Source: Streptomyces asoensis (GTDB taxonomy: Bacteria > Actinomycetota > Actinomycetes > Streptomycetales > Streptomycetaceae). From it: a stretch of DNA of 64,000 bases. The stretch covers positions 868,001 to 932,000 of the forward strand of contig NZ_BNEB01000005.1 of NCBI RefSeq assembly GCF_016860545.1, in the 5' to 3' direction. Positions 32,883 through 42,403 of this stretch are shown here, piece by piece; position 1 is the stretch's first letter; every line of letters starts with the position of its first letter. The notes under the pieces were generated by a model, which worked only from the letters and a program-made list of their open reading frames with translations, made no database searches and was not told the DNA's origin. Position numbers and translations under genes: made by a program.

Positions 32883-35123
32883 CTAGCCCTGGTCCGCCAC
32901 GAAGGAGGCCAGCCGGGCCAGCGCCGCGTTCCAGTTGATCGCGGTCTCGTTCGTCGACCAGGACTGGATGTCGTCGATGTAGCAGAACTGGCCGACGCAG
33001 CCCTGGAGTTTGCCCTGCGCGTAGGGGTCCTGGATGCTCGAGTTCGCCCCGCCCGCGAGGGTCCCGGGCGGCGGGTCCGGCAGCGCCGGGTCGAGCTGGT
33101 GCGCGTACCAGCGGCTGTGCTGGTGGTGGGAGTTCACCTCGCCGTAGCCGGTGACGTACGAGAGGTTGAGCGCGTTGCGCCCGAGGACGTAGTCGATGCT
33201 CTGCACCGCGCCGGAACGGTACTTCGAGGCGCCGGTGAGGTCGTAGGCGGTGGCCACGACCACGGCGTTGTTGAGGACCTGGTGGCTGGAGCCCCAGTCG
33301 TAGCGGTTGCCCTCGGGGGCGTAGGGCATGCCGTACGGCTGCGCGGTCAGCGTGGCGAGGTAGGTGTCGGCGCCCCGCACGACCGAGGCGCGGACCTTGT
33401 CGCGGCCGGGCAGCCGGTTCGGGACGGTCGCCAGGTCGAGGCGGCCGGCGGCGGCCGTGCGCCCCCAGTCGAAGCCGGTGGGGCCGAAGATATCGGCGGT
33501 GTGCACCGGCGAGTTCAGCACCCGGTCGGCGAACTGTTTCTCCCCCGTGGTGAGGTACAGCTCTGCGGCCGCCCAGTAGAACTCGTCGGTCGCGTCGTCG
33601 TCGTTGTAGGCGCCCCCGCCGGTGCCGTCGTTCGGGTCGGCGTACACGTCCGGGTGCGCCAGGGCCGCCGCGAAGGCCAGGCGGGCGGCCGCCAGCGCCT
33701 TCGCCGCGAAGGCCTTGTCGTAGGGGCGGTACAGCCGCGCCGCCTGTGCCGCCGTCGCGGCGAGGTTCAGGGTCGCCGTCGTGGTCGGCGGGTGGAGTTC
33801 ACGCTTTTGCGGGTCGTCGTCCGGCAGCAGCGGCAGGCCGGTCCACTGCTCGTCGTGGATCTTGTGATGGGCCATGCCGGCGAGCGGCTGTCCCTGGGGC
33901 ACCTGCATCTTCAGCAGGAAGTCGAGTTCCCAGCGCGCCTCGTCGAGGACGTCCGGCACCCGGTTGCCGCTCTCGGGCAGGGCGAGCGTGCCGTCGGCGA
34001 GTCCGGCCGGGTCGCCGGTGCGGGCGAGGAGGGAGCGCTCGTAGGTGCTCAGGAGTTCCCAGGTGGCGATGCCACCGTTCACGACGTACTTGCCGTGGTC
34101 ACCGGCGTCGTACCAGCCGCCCGTGACGTCGAGCGCGTAGTCGCACTCCCCTGGCCGGCAGGGGACCGCCGAGTCGCCCTGGTTGGGCGCCACGCCCACG
34201 TGGCCGGCCGCCCTGCCGTAGCCGGGCCGCAGGTCGTCCCGGATCGCGATGCCGCTGCGCTGCGTGTAGTAGTACTTCACCGCGTCCCGGCGGAGCCGGT
34301 CGTAGGCGTCGGTGCCGATGTCGAAGGGGCGGCTGGTCTCGCCGTCGGCCACCAGCGTGAAGCCCGTGCCGCGGGTGCGCCAGCCGCCGAAGTCGATGGT
34401 GTGGACGTTCTGTCCGGAGGAGGCGTCGACACCGCGCGGGACGCTCCAGCCGTGCGCGACGGTCGCCCCGGCGCCGTTCTTCAGCTGCCAGGGCAGCTTC
34501 GCGGTGGCGTCCGTGACGAGGGTGGCGTTCTTCGGCCCGGCCGGCAGGTACGCGACCTGGTTCACGCGCACGCGCGGCCCCGTGTCGGGTTCGTAGACCT
34601 CGGGCGGCACCCCGCCCAGCAGCGACACGTCGTCCAGGCAGAACCGCCAGGGGTCGGCGCTCCCGCCGACCTGGAAGGCGACCTGGCCCTGGGTGCTGTC
34701 CACCGGCGAGGTGAAGGTGTACGTGTACGAGTCCCCCGACTCGCTCAGCACCGGCGTCGCCTCGAACCAGGTGTCGTACGGGGACACCGCGAGGCCGACG
34801 ACGGCACGCACCACGTGTCCCGCGGGCACCCCCGAGGCACGGAAGGAGAACCGGTACGAGGAGCCTTTCGCCAGGGTGATCTCGTTCTGTCCGACGGCGG
34901 AGTCCCAGCGGTTGACGGTGCCGCCGGGCACGTCGGCGCACAGCCGGCCGTCGTCGAGACCCGCGGTGACGTTGCTGGTCCACCACGGGTCGGCGCTCGT
35001 GCCGAAACCGCCGTTCCTGACCTGCTCGACCTCGTCGGCACCGGCCTGCTGAGCGGGCAGCGCGGTGAGCGCCGCGCCCAGCAGGGCCGCGAGGGACAGC
35101 AGGGCGGTTCTGCGTCGTTTCAC
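32883..35123 (-). CDS. Secreted GH9 cellulase with N-terminal CBM and Ig-like domain
   Basis: A 746-residue endoglucanase. A Sec signal peptide covers about 1-28. A CBM4/9-like beta-sandwich (about 30-170: VRNGGFGTSADPWW ... PWRFCLDDVSL) is followed by the CelD N-terminal Ig-like domain (about 185-275, RVRVNQVAYLPAGPKNATLV) and the GH9 (alpha/alpha)6 barrel. The nucleophile-side WYDAGDHGKYV (catalytic Asp pair), the His region HHQHSRWYAHQLDP and the C-terminal acid DDIQSWSTNETAINWN (proton donor Glu) are all present. It cleaves beta-1,4-glucan outside the cell. GTG start with CGAGGAG upstream. A perfect CebR box lies 56 bases upstream of the start. Confidence 0.93.
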   Translation of the reverse strand: MKRRRTALLSLAALLGAALTALPAQQAGADEVEQVRNGGFGTSADPWWTSNVTAGLDDGRLCADVPGGTVNRWDSAVGQNEITLAKGSSYRFSFRASGVPAGHVVRAVVGLAVSPYDTWFEATPVLSESGDSYTYTFTSPVDSTQGQVAFQVGGSADPWRFCLDDVSLLGGVPPEVYEPDTGPRVRVNQVAYLPAGPKNATLVTDATAKLPWQLKNGAGATVAHGWSVPRGVDASSGQNVHTIDFGGWRTRGTGFTLVADGETSRPFDIGTDAYDRLRRDAVKYYYTQRSGIAIRDDLRPGYGRAAGHVGVAPNQGDSAVPCRPGECDYALDVTGGWYDAGDHGKYVVNGGIATWELLSTYERSLLARTGDPAGLADGTLALPESGNRVPDVLDEARWELDFLLKMQVPQGQPLAGMAHHKIHDEQWTGLPLLPDDDPQKRELHPPTTTATLNLAATAAQAARLYRPYDKAFAAKALAAARLAFAAALAHPDVYADPNDGTGGGAYNDDDATDEFYWAAAELYLTTGEKQFADRVLNSPVHTADIFGPTGFDWGRTAAAGRLDLATVPNRLPGRDKVRASVVRGADTYLATLTAQPYGMPYAPEGNRYDWGSSHQVLNNAVVVATAYDLTGASKYRSGAVQSIDYVLGRNALNLSYVTGYGEVNSHHQHSRWYAHQLDPALPDPPPGTLAGGANSSIQDPYAQGKLQGCVGQFCYIDDIQSWSTNETAINWNAALARLASFVADQG

Positions 35124-35178
35124 GTCCAGGCTCCTCGGGAAGTGCGGGACGCTCCGTACGGATCCGGGTGCCATCACG

Positions 35179-35192
35179 TGGGAGCGCTCCCA
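35179..35192. promoter_or_regulatory. CebR operator (perfect 14-bp box)
   Basis: TGGGAGCGCTCCCA is the consensus palindrome bound by CebR, the cellobiose-responsive LacI-family repressor of cellulose use in Streptomyces. It lies between the GH9 gene and the isochorismatase gene, closer to the former, and implies induction by cello-oligosaccharides. Confidence 0.93.
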
Positions 35193-35339
35193 GAGCAGGG
35201 TCGGAGGCTATGTTTGTTGGAGTCATGACACTCCGTCAACGGTCCGGACGAGATGGCTTCGAGGGCGTTGTCGGTGCCTCGTCCTAGGGTGGTCGAACGG
35301 AAGCCCCATGACGTGGACGACAAGGAACCGGAGGTCTCC

Positions 35340-35906
35340 ATGACCACCCTGCCCGATCGGCCGAACACCGCCCTGCTCGTGATCGACGTCCAGAAGGGCG
35401 TGGTGGCCGGCGCCCCTCGACGCGACGAGGTGATCGCGAACATCGACACCCTGATCGGCGCGGCCCGCGCGCAGGACGTGCCGGTCGTGTGGGTGCAGCA
35501 CTCCGACGACGACCTCGAACAGGGCAGCGCGGACTGGGAGTACGTCGAGGAGCTGGTCCGCCTCGACACCGAGCCGCTCGTCCACAAGAACTACCCCGAC
35601 TCCTTCGAGGCCACCGAGCTGGAGTCGGTGCTCGCGCAGCGCGGTGTGGGTCGCGTCGTCGTCACCGGCGCGCAGACCGACGTGTGCATCCGCTCCACGC
35701 TGCACGGCGCCTTCGCGCGAGGGTACGACGTGACCCTGGTCGGCGACGCGCACACGACCGAGGACCTCACCGCCTACGGCGCCCCGGGCCCCGAGCTGGT
35801 GATGGCCCACACGAACCTCTACTGGTCCTTCCAGAGCGCACCCGGCCGCCGCGCGGGAACGGTGGACACGGCGAAAGTCACGTTCGAGGCGGCCGACGCG
35901 GACTGA
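35340..35906 (+). CDS. Isochorismatase-like cysteine hydrolase
   Basis: A 188-residue hydrolase of the isochorismatase / nicotinamidase fold. The catalytic triad is visible: Asp in LLVIDVQKGV, Lys in VHKNYPDSF and nucleophile Cys in GAQTDVCIRSTLHGA; the cis-peptide VVTGAQT precedes the Cys. Members hydrolyse amides or vinyl ethers in the cytoplasm. GGAGG at good spacing before ATG 35340. It is divergent from the cellulase gene and could be touched by the CebR box, though its chemistry has no clear link to cellulose. Confidence 0.88.
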   Translation: MTTLPDRPNTALLVIDVQKGVVAGAPRRDEVIANIDTLIGAARAQDVPVVWVQHSDDDLEQGSADWEYVEELVRLDTEPLVHKNYPDSFEATELESVLAQRGVGRVVVTGAQTDVCIRSTLHGAFARGYDVTLVGDAHTTEDLTAYGAPGPELVMAHTNLYWSFQSAPGRRAGTVDTAKVTFEAADAD

Positions 35907-36550
35907 GACCCACGGTCCCCCTCCTGGCGCACCACCCCCTCACCGAGAGCCACGCCGGGCGCCCCGGCCGGGTTCCGGCCGAAGCCCGGACAGGGCCGGG
36001 CGGGCCGCCGGCACCACCGACCGGTCGTCGGGCGGCTGCCCGACTCACCGTCGGATGCCCGGAGCCACGCAGGACGCCCGCGGGCCGCACCGGACAGGGC
36101 TCGGGCGGGATCGGGCGGCTTCGGCCCCGGAGGCCGAGCCGCCGGGACCGGATCGGGCAGTCCCTGCCGGGCGGGGACTTGCGGGGCCACCGCGCTACCG
36201 CGCACCGACCGGACACCGGCGGGGCGCCCGCCTCACCGCCGGGCTCCCGAAGCCGCAGCGCGAACCCGGACCGGGTTCCAGCCAGGGTCCCGGCAGGGCC
36301 CGCGCAGCCCTGGCCGGGAGCGCTCCCGGCGCCACCGACCGGACGTCGGGCGGGTCCCGCGTAGCCGCCGGGCGCCCGAAGCCACGCCGGGCACCCGGCC
36401 CCGACCGAGCCTCGGACCGGGCTCGGGTCGGATCGGATCGGGTCGGGCAGTGCTGGCCAAGGGCAGGGGGGCAAGTCGGGGCTCGGGGCGGGTCAGGCAG
36501 TGCTGGCCGGGGCGGGCGTGGGCCCTCGGGGCCCACGGGTGGGGAGGGGG
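35907..36550. repeat. GC-rich noncoding region with degenerate long repeats
   Basis: About 640 bases between convergent genes, without a supported gene. Three imperfect units begin with CACCGACCGG at 36015, 36203 and 36333; each continues with a TCGGGCGG/GCCCG element, then a GCCGGGCGCCCGAAGCC-like box, then ACCGGGCTCGG-type runs. There are many self-complementary blocks, including the 16-bp palindrome CCGGGAGCGCTCCCGG (36314-36329). The copies differ by indels. The region may act in transcription termination or be a decaying repeat array. Confidence 0.6.
36441..36508. repeat. Direct repeat of an 18-bp element
   Basis: GGTCGGGCAGTGCTGGCC at 36441-36458 recurs at 36491-36508 with one change (GGTCAGGCAGTGCTGGCC), 50 bases apart, just downstream of the GH2 gene's 3' end. 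Confidence 0.65.
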
Positions 36551-39500
36551 TCAGGTTTGCCAGTTGGTGATGCGGAGTGCTCCTCGGGGGTCGCCCGGGG
36601 CGCTGCTGGTGAGGGTCAGCCGCAGGCGTGAGCCGCGTACCGGGTCGAAGGTGAGGACCGTCGGCGCGTCCGAGACGGTGGCCGGGTCGAGCGCCGCTCC
36701 GGTGACCGGCAGCCAGCGTCCGCCGTCCCAGACCTCGGCCTCGACCGCCGCGGGCAGGCTGTGCGTGGTGTCGACGGTGAAGGACACCTCGACCCGGTCG
36801 AAGTCGCGGACGCGTCCGTAGTCCACGCTGACCCAGTCGCGCGGCCGGGCCCCGCGGAACGCCGGGAGCAGCGCGGTGGCCGCCTTGACGAAGGCGTTGG
36901 ACCAGCCGGTGGCCGGATCGCCGTCGAGCATGGCGGCGGGCAGGGTGTCGGGGCGTCCGGAGTAGCCGGCGTCGGCGAACGGGTGGCCGACGGGTGCCGG
37001 GAGGTCGGGGGCGAGGACGGCGGCCGGTGTGGTCGCCGCCGACCGGGCGGGGGTGGTGCGCACGGTGACCGTGCCCCTGCGCAGGCCCTCCACCCGGGCG
37101 CTCACCCGCAGCCCGCCCGGCCTGCTCCCGGCGCGCACGACGGCGAGGGCCTTGCCGTGGAAGGCGGTGCGGGTGGAGGCCTGATAGCGCTCGGCGCTCT
37201 CCTGGCGCCCGTTGTCGAGTCCGGCGAGGGAGCCGCCGCTCACCTCGAAGGAGATGAGGTGCCCGGCGTCGGGCACCACCGTCCCGCGCGCGTCGACGAC
37301 GTCGGCGGTCACGAAGACGAGGGAGCGCCCGTCCGCCGGAAGGGACGTGCGGTCCGGGGTGAGACGCACGGCGTGCGGGGCTCCTGCCGTACGCAGGCGG
37401 TCGGTGGCGACCGTCCTGCCGTCCCGGCGGGCGACCGCCGTGAGCTCGCCCGGCCGGAAGGGCACCCGCCACGTCAGGTGCAGCTTGCCCGCGCTGCCGT
37501 TGGGGCTGGTGTAACTGCCGGGGTAGGGGCCGGTGGTGAAGGTCTTGTCGTCGCCGGTGGCCTCGGTGGTCTCGAGGTAGGCGCGGCCGTCGGTGGTCGT
37601 CTTGCGGTCGAACCGCCGCACGCCCAGGGACTTCCCGTCGAGGTACAGCTCCACGGTGTCGACGTTGGTGTACGCCCACACCTCGACCGTGTCGCCCGGC
37701 GCGTGGTTCCAGGTCGCCGGGAGCAGATGGACCATGGGCTCGTCCGTCCACTGACTGCGGAAGAGGTGGTACATGTCCTTCGGGAAGCCGGCCGTGTCGA
37801 CGGCGCCGAAGAAGGACGCCTTGACCGGGAAGACGTCGTACGGGGTGGGCTCCCCGATGTAGTCGATGCCGGACCAGAGGAACTGCCCGGCGAACCACTT
37901 CCGGTCGCGGTCCTTCTTGTGTCCGTACTCGCCGCTCATCGTCCAGGAGGCGAGGTTGTTGTCGTAGGACGAGGTGGCCCGCCGCCCGGGCGTGTGGTTC
38001 TCGCCGGTGTTGAGGTGCTCGGGTTCCTGGTAGGTGCCGCGGGTCGAGGTCTGCGAGGACGATTCCGACTCGAAGAGGAACAGGTGCGGGTAGGCCGCGT
38101 GCAGGACGTCGACGGACCTGGCGGTGTTGTAGTTCAGGCCGAGGCCGTCCAGCTTGGCCAGCATCAGGTCGGCGGCGGAGCCCTTGGCGGGCGGGGTGCG
38201 GTACTTGTCGGAGCCGATGACGAGCGGCCGGGTGTCGTCGGCCGCCCTGATCGCGGCGATGATCCGGTCCGCCATGGCCAGGCCTGCGATGGAGGTGGAG
38301 TCGGGGATCTCGTTGCCGACGGACCACATCAGGACGGCCGGTGAGTTGCGGGCGGCGAGCACCATCTCGGTGGCGTCCCGCTCGCACCACTCGTCGAAGA
38401 ACCGCCCGTAGTCGTACCGCGTCTTGCCGGTCCGCCAGCAGTCGAAGGCCTCCACCAGCATCACGATGCCCAGTTCCTCGCAGATCCGGATCATCTCCGG
38501 CGACGGCGGGTTGTGGGAGGTGCGGAAGGCGTTGACGCCCATCGACTTCATGATCGTCATCTGTCGGCGGACGGCGTCGGCGCTGATCGCGGCGCCGAGC
38601 GCGCCGAGGTCGTGGTGCAGGTCGACGCCCTTGATCTTGGCGTACCGGCCGTTGAGGTGGAACCCCTCGTCGGGGTCGAAGCGGTAGGTGCGGATGCCGA
38701 AGGGGGTGCGGTAGGTGTCGGTGGCCCGGCCGGCCACGCGCAGTTCGGTCTCCAGCGTGTAGCGGTGCGGGGTCTCGAAGTCCCAGCGCCGCGGGTCCGC
38801 CACGGTGAGTTCGTGCGTCTCGGTGGCCCGTGCGGCGACGGTGACCGTGGAGGACGTCCGCGCGACGGTGCGCCCGTCGGGGTCGACGACCCGGGAGACG
38901 ACCTGGACGTCCGCGCCGGCGCCGGAGTCGTTCTCCACGGTGGTCGCGACCCGGACGAGGGCCCGGTCGCCGGTGATCTCGGGGGTGGTGACGCGGGTGC
39001 CCCAGCGGGCCACGTGCACCGGCTCGGTGACCACCAGCCGGGCCTCGCGGTAGATGCCGCTGCCGGAGTACCAGCGGCTGCTCGGGAGCTGGTTCTGCAC
39101 CTTGACGGCGATCACGTTCCGCGTCCTGCCGTCGGTGTGCAGCAGGTCGGTGAGGTCGAGGGCGAAGCCGGTGTAGCCGTAGGGGTGACGGCCGACCTCG
39201 GTGCCGTTGCAGTAGACGTGGGAGTCCATGTAGACGCCGTCGAACTCGATCGAGATCCGCCGGCCGGCGTGCCCCGGCGGCAGGGTGAAGGCGAGGCGGT
39301 ACCAGCCCAGACCGCCCGGGAAGAAGCCGGTGCCGCCGGTCGTGCCGTGGAGGGTGGTGGGTGTCTGCTCGATGCTCCAGTCGTGCGGGACGGCGACCGC
39401 CCGCCAGGTCGAGTCGTCGTGGTCGGGGGCGGCCGCGTCCGCGTACCGGCCGGTCGGGTCGGTGATCCCGCCCGGGTCGACGAGCGCGAAGCGCCAGCCG

Positions 39501-39637
39501 TCACGCAGGGCGACGGTGTGGCGGCCGGAGGCGGTCATGGCCGCGGCGTCGGCCGGGGCGGTCGAGGTGCCGAGGAGCGCTGCGCCGGCCGGTGCGGCCG
39601 CGGAAGCCAGAAGTACCGATCTGCGAGTGACCGTCAT
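36551..39637 (-). CDS. Tat-exported glycoside hydrolase family 2 enzyme
   Basis: A 1028-residue beta-galactosidase-like enzyme. The N-terminus has a twin-arginine signal (TVTRRSVLLASAAA). Next are the GH2 sugar-binding jelly roll (about 40-195, with VPHDWSIEQTP), the Ig-like domain, and the TIM barrel: NAFRTSHNPPSPE, acid/base Glu in MWSVGNEIPD and nucleophile Glu in LFLFESESSS. After two further beta domains a discoidin (F5/8 C) type domain, about 905-1028, ends the protein and probably binds polysaccharide. It would release beta-linked galactose or a related sugar outside the cell. GAGGGAGA precedes the ATG. Confidence 0.92.
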   Translation of the reverse strand: MTVTRRSVLLASAAAPAGAALLGTSTAPADAAAMTASGRHTVALRDGWRFALVDPGGITDPTGRYADAAAPDHDDSTWRAVAVPHDWSIEQTPTTLHGTTGGTGFFPGGLGWYRLAFTLPPGHAGRRISIEFDGVYMDSHVYCNGTEVGRHPYGYTGFALDLTDLLHTDGRTRNVIAVKVQNQLPSSRWYSGSGIYREARLVVTEPVHVARWGTRVTTPEITGDRALVRVATTVENDSGAGADVQVVSRVVDPDGRTVARTSSTVTVAARATETHELTVADPRRWDFETPHRYTLETELRVAGRATDTYRTPFGIRTYRFDPDEGFHLNGRYAKIKGVDLHHDLGALGAAISADAVRRQMTIMKSMGVNAFRTSHNPPSPEMIRICEELGIVMLVEAFDCWRTGKTRYDYGRFFDEWCERDATEMVLAARNSPAVLMWSVGNEIPDSTSIAGLAMADRIIAAIRAADDTRPLVIGSDKYRTPPAKGSAADLMLAKLDGLGLNYNTARSVDVLHAAYPHLFLFESESSSQTSTRGTYQEPEHLNTGENHTPGRRATSSYDNNLASWTMSGEYGHKKDRDRKWFAGQFLWSGIDYIGEPTPYDVFPVKASFFGAVDTAGFPKDMYHLFRSQWTDEPMVHLLPATWNHAPGDTVEVWAYTNVDTVELYLDGKSLGVRRFDRKTTTDGRAYLETTEATGDDKTFTTGPYPGSYTSPNGSAGKLHLTWRVPFRPGELTAVARRDGRTVATDRLRTAGAPHAVRLTPDRTSLPADGRSLVFVTADVVDARGTVVPDAGHLISFEVSGGSLAGLDNGRQESAERYQASTRTAFHGKALAVVRAGSRPGGLRVSARVEGLRRGTVTVRTTPARSAATTPAAVLAPDLPAPVGHPFADAGYSGRPDTLPAAMLDGDPATGWSNAFVKAATALLPAFRGARPRDWVSVDYGRVRDFDRVEVSFTVDTTHSLPAAVEAEVWDGGRWLPVTGAALDPATVSDAPTVLTFDPVRGSRLRLTLTSSAPGDPRGALRITNWQT

Positions 39638-39925
39638 GGTCGGCTCTCCCTCATCAGGAACCAGAAGTACTCACAACTGATCGTTAACAAACAGAATCTG
39701 ACGACGGGCCACTCGTGCCCGTCAAGGGCGCGGGGGCGCTTCCCGCCCCGCGCGGACGGTCGGCCGCCCCTGCGCGCGACAGGCCGGTTTTAGCTCTTGA
39801 CCTCGGCGGGAACCCGATGTCCTGGCGAGCCGCAGGGGTTCCCGTCCGTACCGGAGCGGGACACACTAGGCTGGAACGGAAGTGGCGTGCCTGTTCACTG
39901 TGAGTGTCCGCGATGGAGTGCCGAG

Positions 39926-42295
39926 ATGAGCCCGGAGTATCCGTTCGACGAGGCCGCGACGGCCCGGGCGGTCGTCGACGACTCCGGCGCGCTCGTCGGG
40001 TGGAACGAGGGCGCCCGGACCCTGCTCGGCTGGAGCCCGGCCGAGGTCGTGGGCCGGCCGGCGGCGGACCTCCTGGCCGACGGTGAGCCCGTCCTCGCCG
40101 GACCGCGCTGGGACGGGACGGTGACTTTGCGCCATCGCGACGGCCGGCCGGTAAAGGTGTGGCTGCTCGCCCACCACTCCCCCGCCGAGGACGGCGGTGT
40201 CGGACACTGGCTCTTCGTCACCCCGCTGGCCGCGGGCGCTCCCGGCGCCTCGGACGGTCTGTTCGCCGAGGCGGGTCTGACCCAGTCGCCGTGTGCCGTC
40301 GCCGTCTACGACGAGCGCCTGCGGCTGCGCCGCATCAACGACGCGATGCGGGCGGTCATCGGGCTGCCCGAGGAGCGCATCCGGGGGCTGCGGCTGGCCG
40401 AGATCGGCGGCGGGCCGCACAGCACGGAGCTCGAACAGCACATGCTGCGGGTACTGACCACCGGCCGCCCGCAGGACGTGCAGACCTACGCGCGCACCGG
40501 CGGCGAGCCCCGGGCGCACGCCTGGCTAGCCCGGATGGCGCCCGTCTCCGACGTCGGCGGCCGGGTGCGCGGGGTGTGCCTGGCCGCGCACGACTTCACC
40601 GAGAACTACCTCGCCCGTGAGCGGCTCCTGCTGGTCAACGAGGCGAGCGTGCGCATCGGCAGCACCCTCGACGTCACGCGGACGGCACAGGAGCTGGCGG
40701 AGGTCTGCGTCCCGGCACTCGCCGACTTCGTCAGCGTGGACCTGCTGGACCCGCAGGACGGCGGGGAACCGCAGGGCCGGTTCGTCCCGCCGCTGACCCT
40801 GCGGCGCGCCGCGCACCACTCGGTCAACCCGGGCAGCCCGGAGGCCGTGACCAAGTCCGGCGAGAGCCAGGAGTACCCGACGGGCTCGCCGCAGGCCGAC
40901 TCGCTGATCGCGGGGCACACCGTCATCGGCACGGTACGCGGCGGCGCGCTGGACGCCTGGCTCGCCTGGGACCCGCTGCGCGGCGCCCGCGTGCGGGAGC
41001 TGGGCATCCACTCCACGATGTCCGTGCCGATCCAGGCACGCGGTACGACCCTCGGCGTCGCCGTCCTCACCCGCTTCCGCCGGCCGGACCCCTTCACCCC
41101 GGACGACGTGCTGCTGGCCGAGGAGGTCACGGCACGGGCCGCCGTCTGCATCGACAACGCCCGCAGGTTCTCCCGCGAGCGGGAGACCGCCCTCGCCCTC
41201 CAGCGCAGCCTGCTCCCGCGGACCCTGCCCCGCACCGCCGCCGTGGACGCGGCCTCCCGCTATCTGCCGGCCGCCCGCGCGGGGGTCGGCGGTGACTGGT
41301 TCGACGTGATCCCGCTGTCCGGGATGCGGGTCGCCATGGTCGTCGGGGACATCGTCGGACACGGCATCCAGGCCTCGGCCACCATGGGCCGGCTGCGCAC
41401 CGCCGTGCGCACCCTCGCCGACATCGACCTCGCCCCCGAGGAACTGCTGACCCACCTCGACGATCTGGTCGTCCGGCTGTCGGAGGAGGCCGGCGGCGAG
41501 GGCAGTCCCGGCGAGGTCGGCGCCTCCTGCCTGTACGCGGTCTACGACCCCGTGTCACGGCGGTGCACCATGGCACGGGCCGGGCATCCGGGGCCCGTGG
41601 TGCTGCGGCCCGACGGCACGACCCGGCGGATCGAGCTGCCCGCCGGGCCCGCGCTGGGTCTGGGCGGGCTGCCGTTCGAGGCGGCCGAGGTGGAGCTCGC
41701 CGAGGGCAGTGTCCTCGCCTTCTACACCGACGGTCTGCTGGAGTCGCGCGAGCGGGACGCCGAGGGCGGCCACCGGCTGCTGGGCGTCACGCTGGCCGCG
41801 CACACGGACTCCCTGGACGAGACCTGCGACCGGATCCTGCACGCCCTGCTCCCGCCCGGCGGCGCCCCCGACGACGTGGCCCTGCTGCTGGCGCGCACCC
41901 GCGGCCTGCCCTCGGCACAGGTGGCCACCTGGGACATCCCGGCCGATCCCGCGCTGGTCGCGCCGATCCGCCGGCAGGTGGTGGAGCAGCTCAGCCGCTG
42001 GGAGCTGAGCGAGGCGTCGTTCACCACGGAGCTGGTGGTGAGCGAACTGGTCACCAACGCCATCCGGTACGGATCCCACCCCATCCGGCTCCGGCTGATC
42101 CACGACGCGACGACGCTGATCTGCGAGGTGTCGGACACCAGTCACACCGCCCCGCACCTGCGCCGGGCGAAGACGTGGGACGAGGGCGGCCGCGGGCTGC
42201 TGCTGGTCGCCCAGCTGACGCAGCGCTGGGGCAGCAGGCACACCCCCGAGGGCAAGACGATCTGGGCGGAGCTCAGTCTGCTCGACACGGAGTAG
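39926..42295 (+). CDS. PAS/GAF SpoIIE-type PP2C phosphatase with C-terminal ATPase domain
   Basis: A 789-residue paralogue of the other two phosphatases. It opens with a PAS domain (about 5-105), has a second PAS (about 118-225), a GAF (about 245-400), the PP2C core from about 420 (GVGGDWFDVI, VVGDIVGHG, MARAGHPGP, PDDVALLL) and a C-terminal RsbW-like HATPase with SELVTNAIRYG (near 710) and GGRGLLLV. The DUSP-like domain architecture is the same as that of the 783-3242 protein but with PAS first. It should regulate a STAS/anti-sigma pair. GGAG lies nine bases before ATG 39926. Confidence 0.9.
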   Translation: MSPEYPFDEAATARAVVDDSGALVGWNEGARTLLGWSPAEVVGRPAADLLADGEPVLAGPRWDGTVTLRHRDGRPVKVWLLAHHSPAEDGGVGHWLFVTPLAAGAPGASDGLFAEAGLTQSPCAVAVYDERLRLRRINDAMRAVIGLPEERIRGLRLAEIGGGPHSTELEQHMLRVLTTGRPQDVQTYARTGGEPRAHAWLARMAPVSDVGGRVRGVCLAAHDFTENYLARERLLLVNEASVRIGSTLDVTRTAQELAEVCVPALADFVSVDLLDPQDGGEPQGRFVPPLTLRRAAHHSVNPGSPEAVTKSGESQEYPTGSPQADSLIAGHTVIGTVRGGALDAWLAWDPLRGARVRELGIHSTMSVPIQARGTTLGVAVLTRFRRPDPFTPDDVLLAEEVTARAAVCIDNARRFSRERETALALQRSLLPRTLPRTAAVDAASRYLPAARAGVGGDWFDVIPLSGMRVAMVVGDIVGHGIQASATMGRLRTAVRTLADIDLAPEELLTHLDDLVVRLSEEAGGEGSPGEVGASCLYAVYDPVSRRCTMARAGHPGPVVLRPDGTTRRIELPAGPALGLGGLPFEAAEVELAEGSVLAFYTDGLLESRERDAEGGHRLLGVTLAAHTDSLDETCDRILHALLPPGGAPDDVALLLARTRGLPSAQVATWDIPADPALVAPIRRQVVEQLSRWELSEASFTTELVVSELVTNAIRYGSHPIRLRLIHDATTLICEVSDTSHTAPHLRRAKTWDEGGRGLLLVAQLTQRWGSRHTPEGKTIWAELSLLDTE

Positions 42296-42403
42296 ACACT
42301 CTCACCTGCGCTTGGCAGACGTTTTACCCGTACGTGTTTTCATGGACGGACACCCCGGACCAGCTCGATGGGCGGGAACCGCCGTCGTACACCGCTCCCG
42401 GAG

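Noticed and set aside
36314..36329. CCGGGAGCGCTCCCGG as a second CebR box
   Set aside because: The core matches but the outer T/A bases of TGGGAGCGCTCCCA are missing, and it lies in a repeat-rich region downstream of both genes.
36195..38390. Very long open frames opposite the GH2 gene and similar long frames opposite most genes
   Set aside because: They are Arg/Pro/Gly-rich with wrong codon bias, as expected for antisense frames in about 72% GC DNA.
39660..39710. GTTAAC-centred LacI-type operator upstream of the GH2 gene
   Set aside because: Only a 6-bp symmetrical core is present, too short to support a site.
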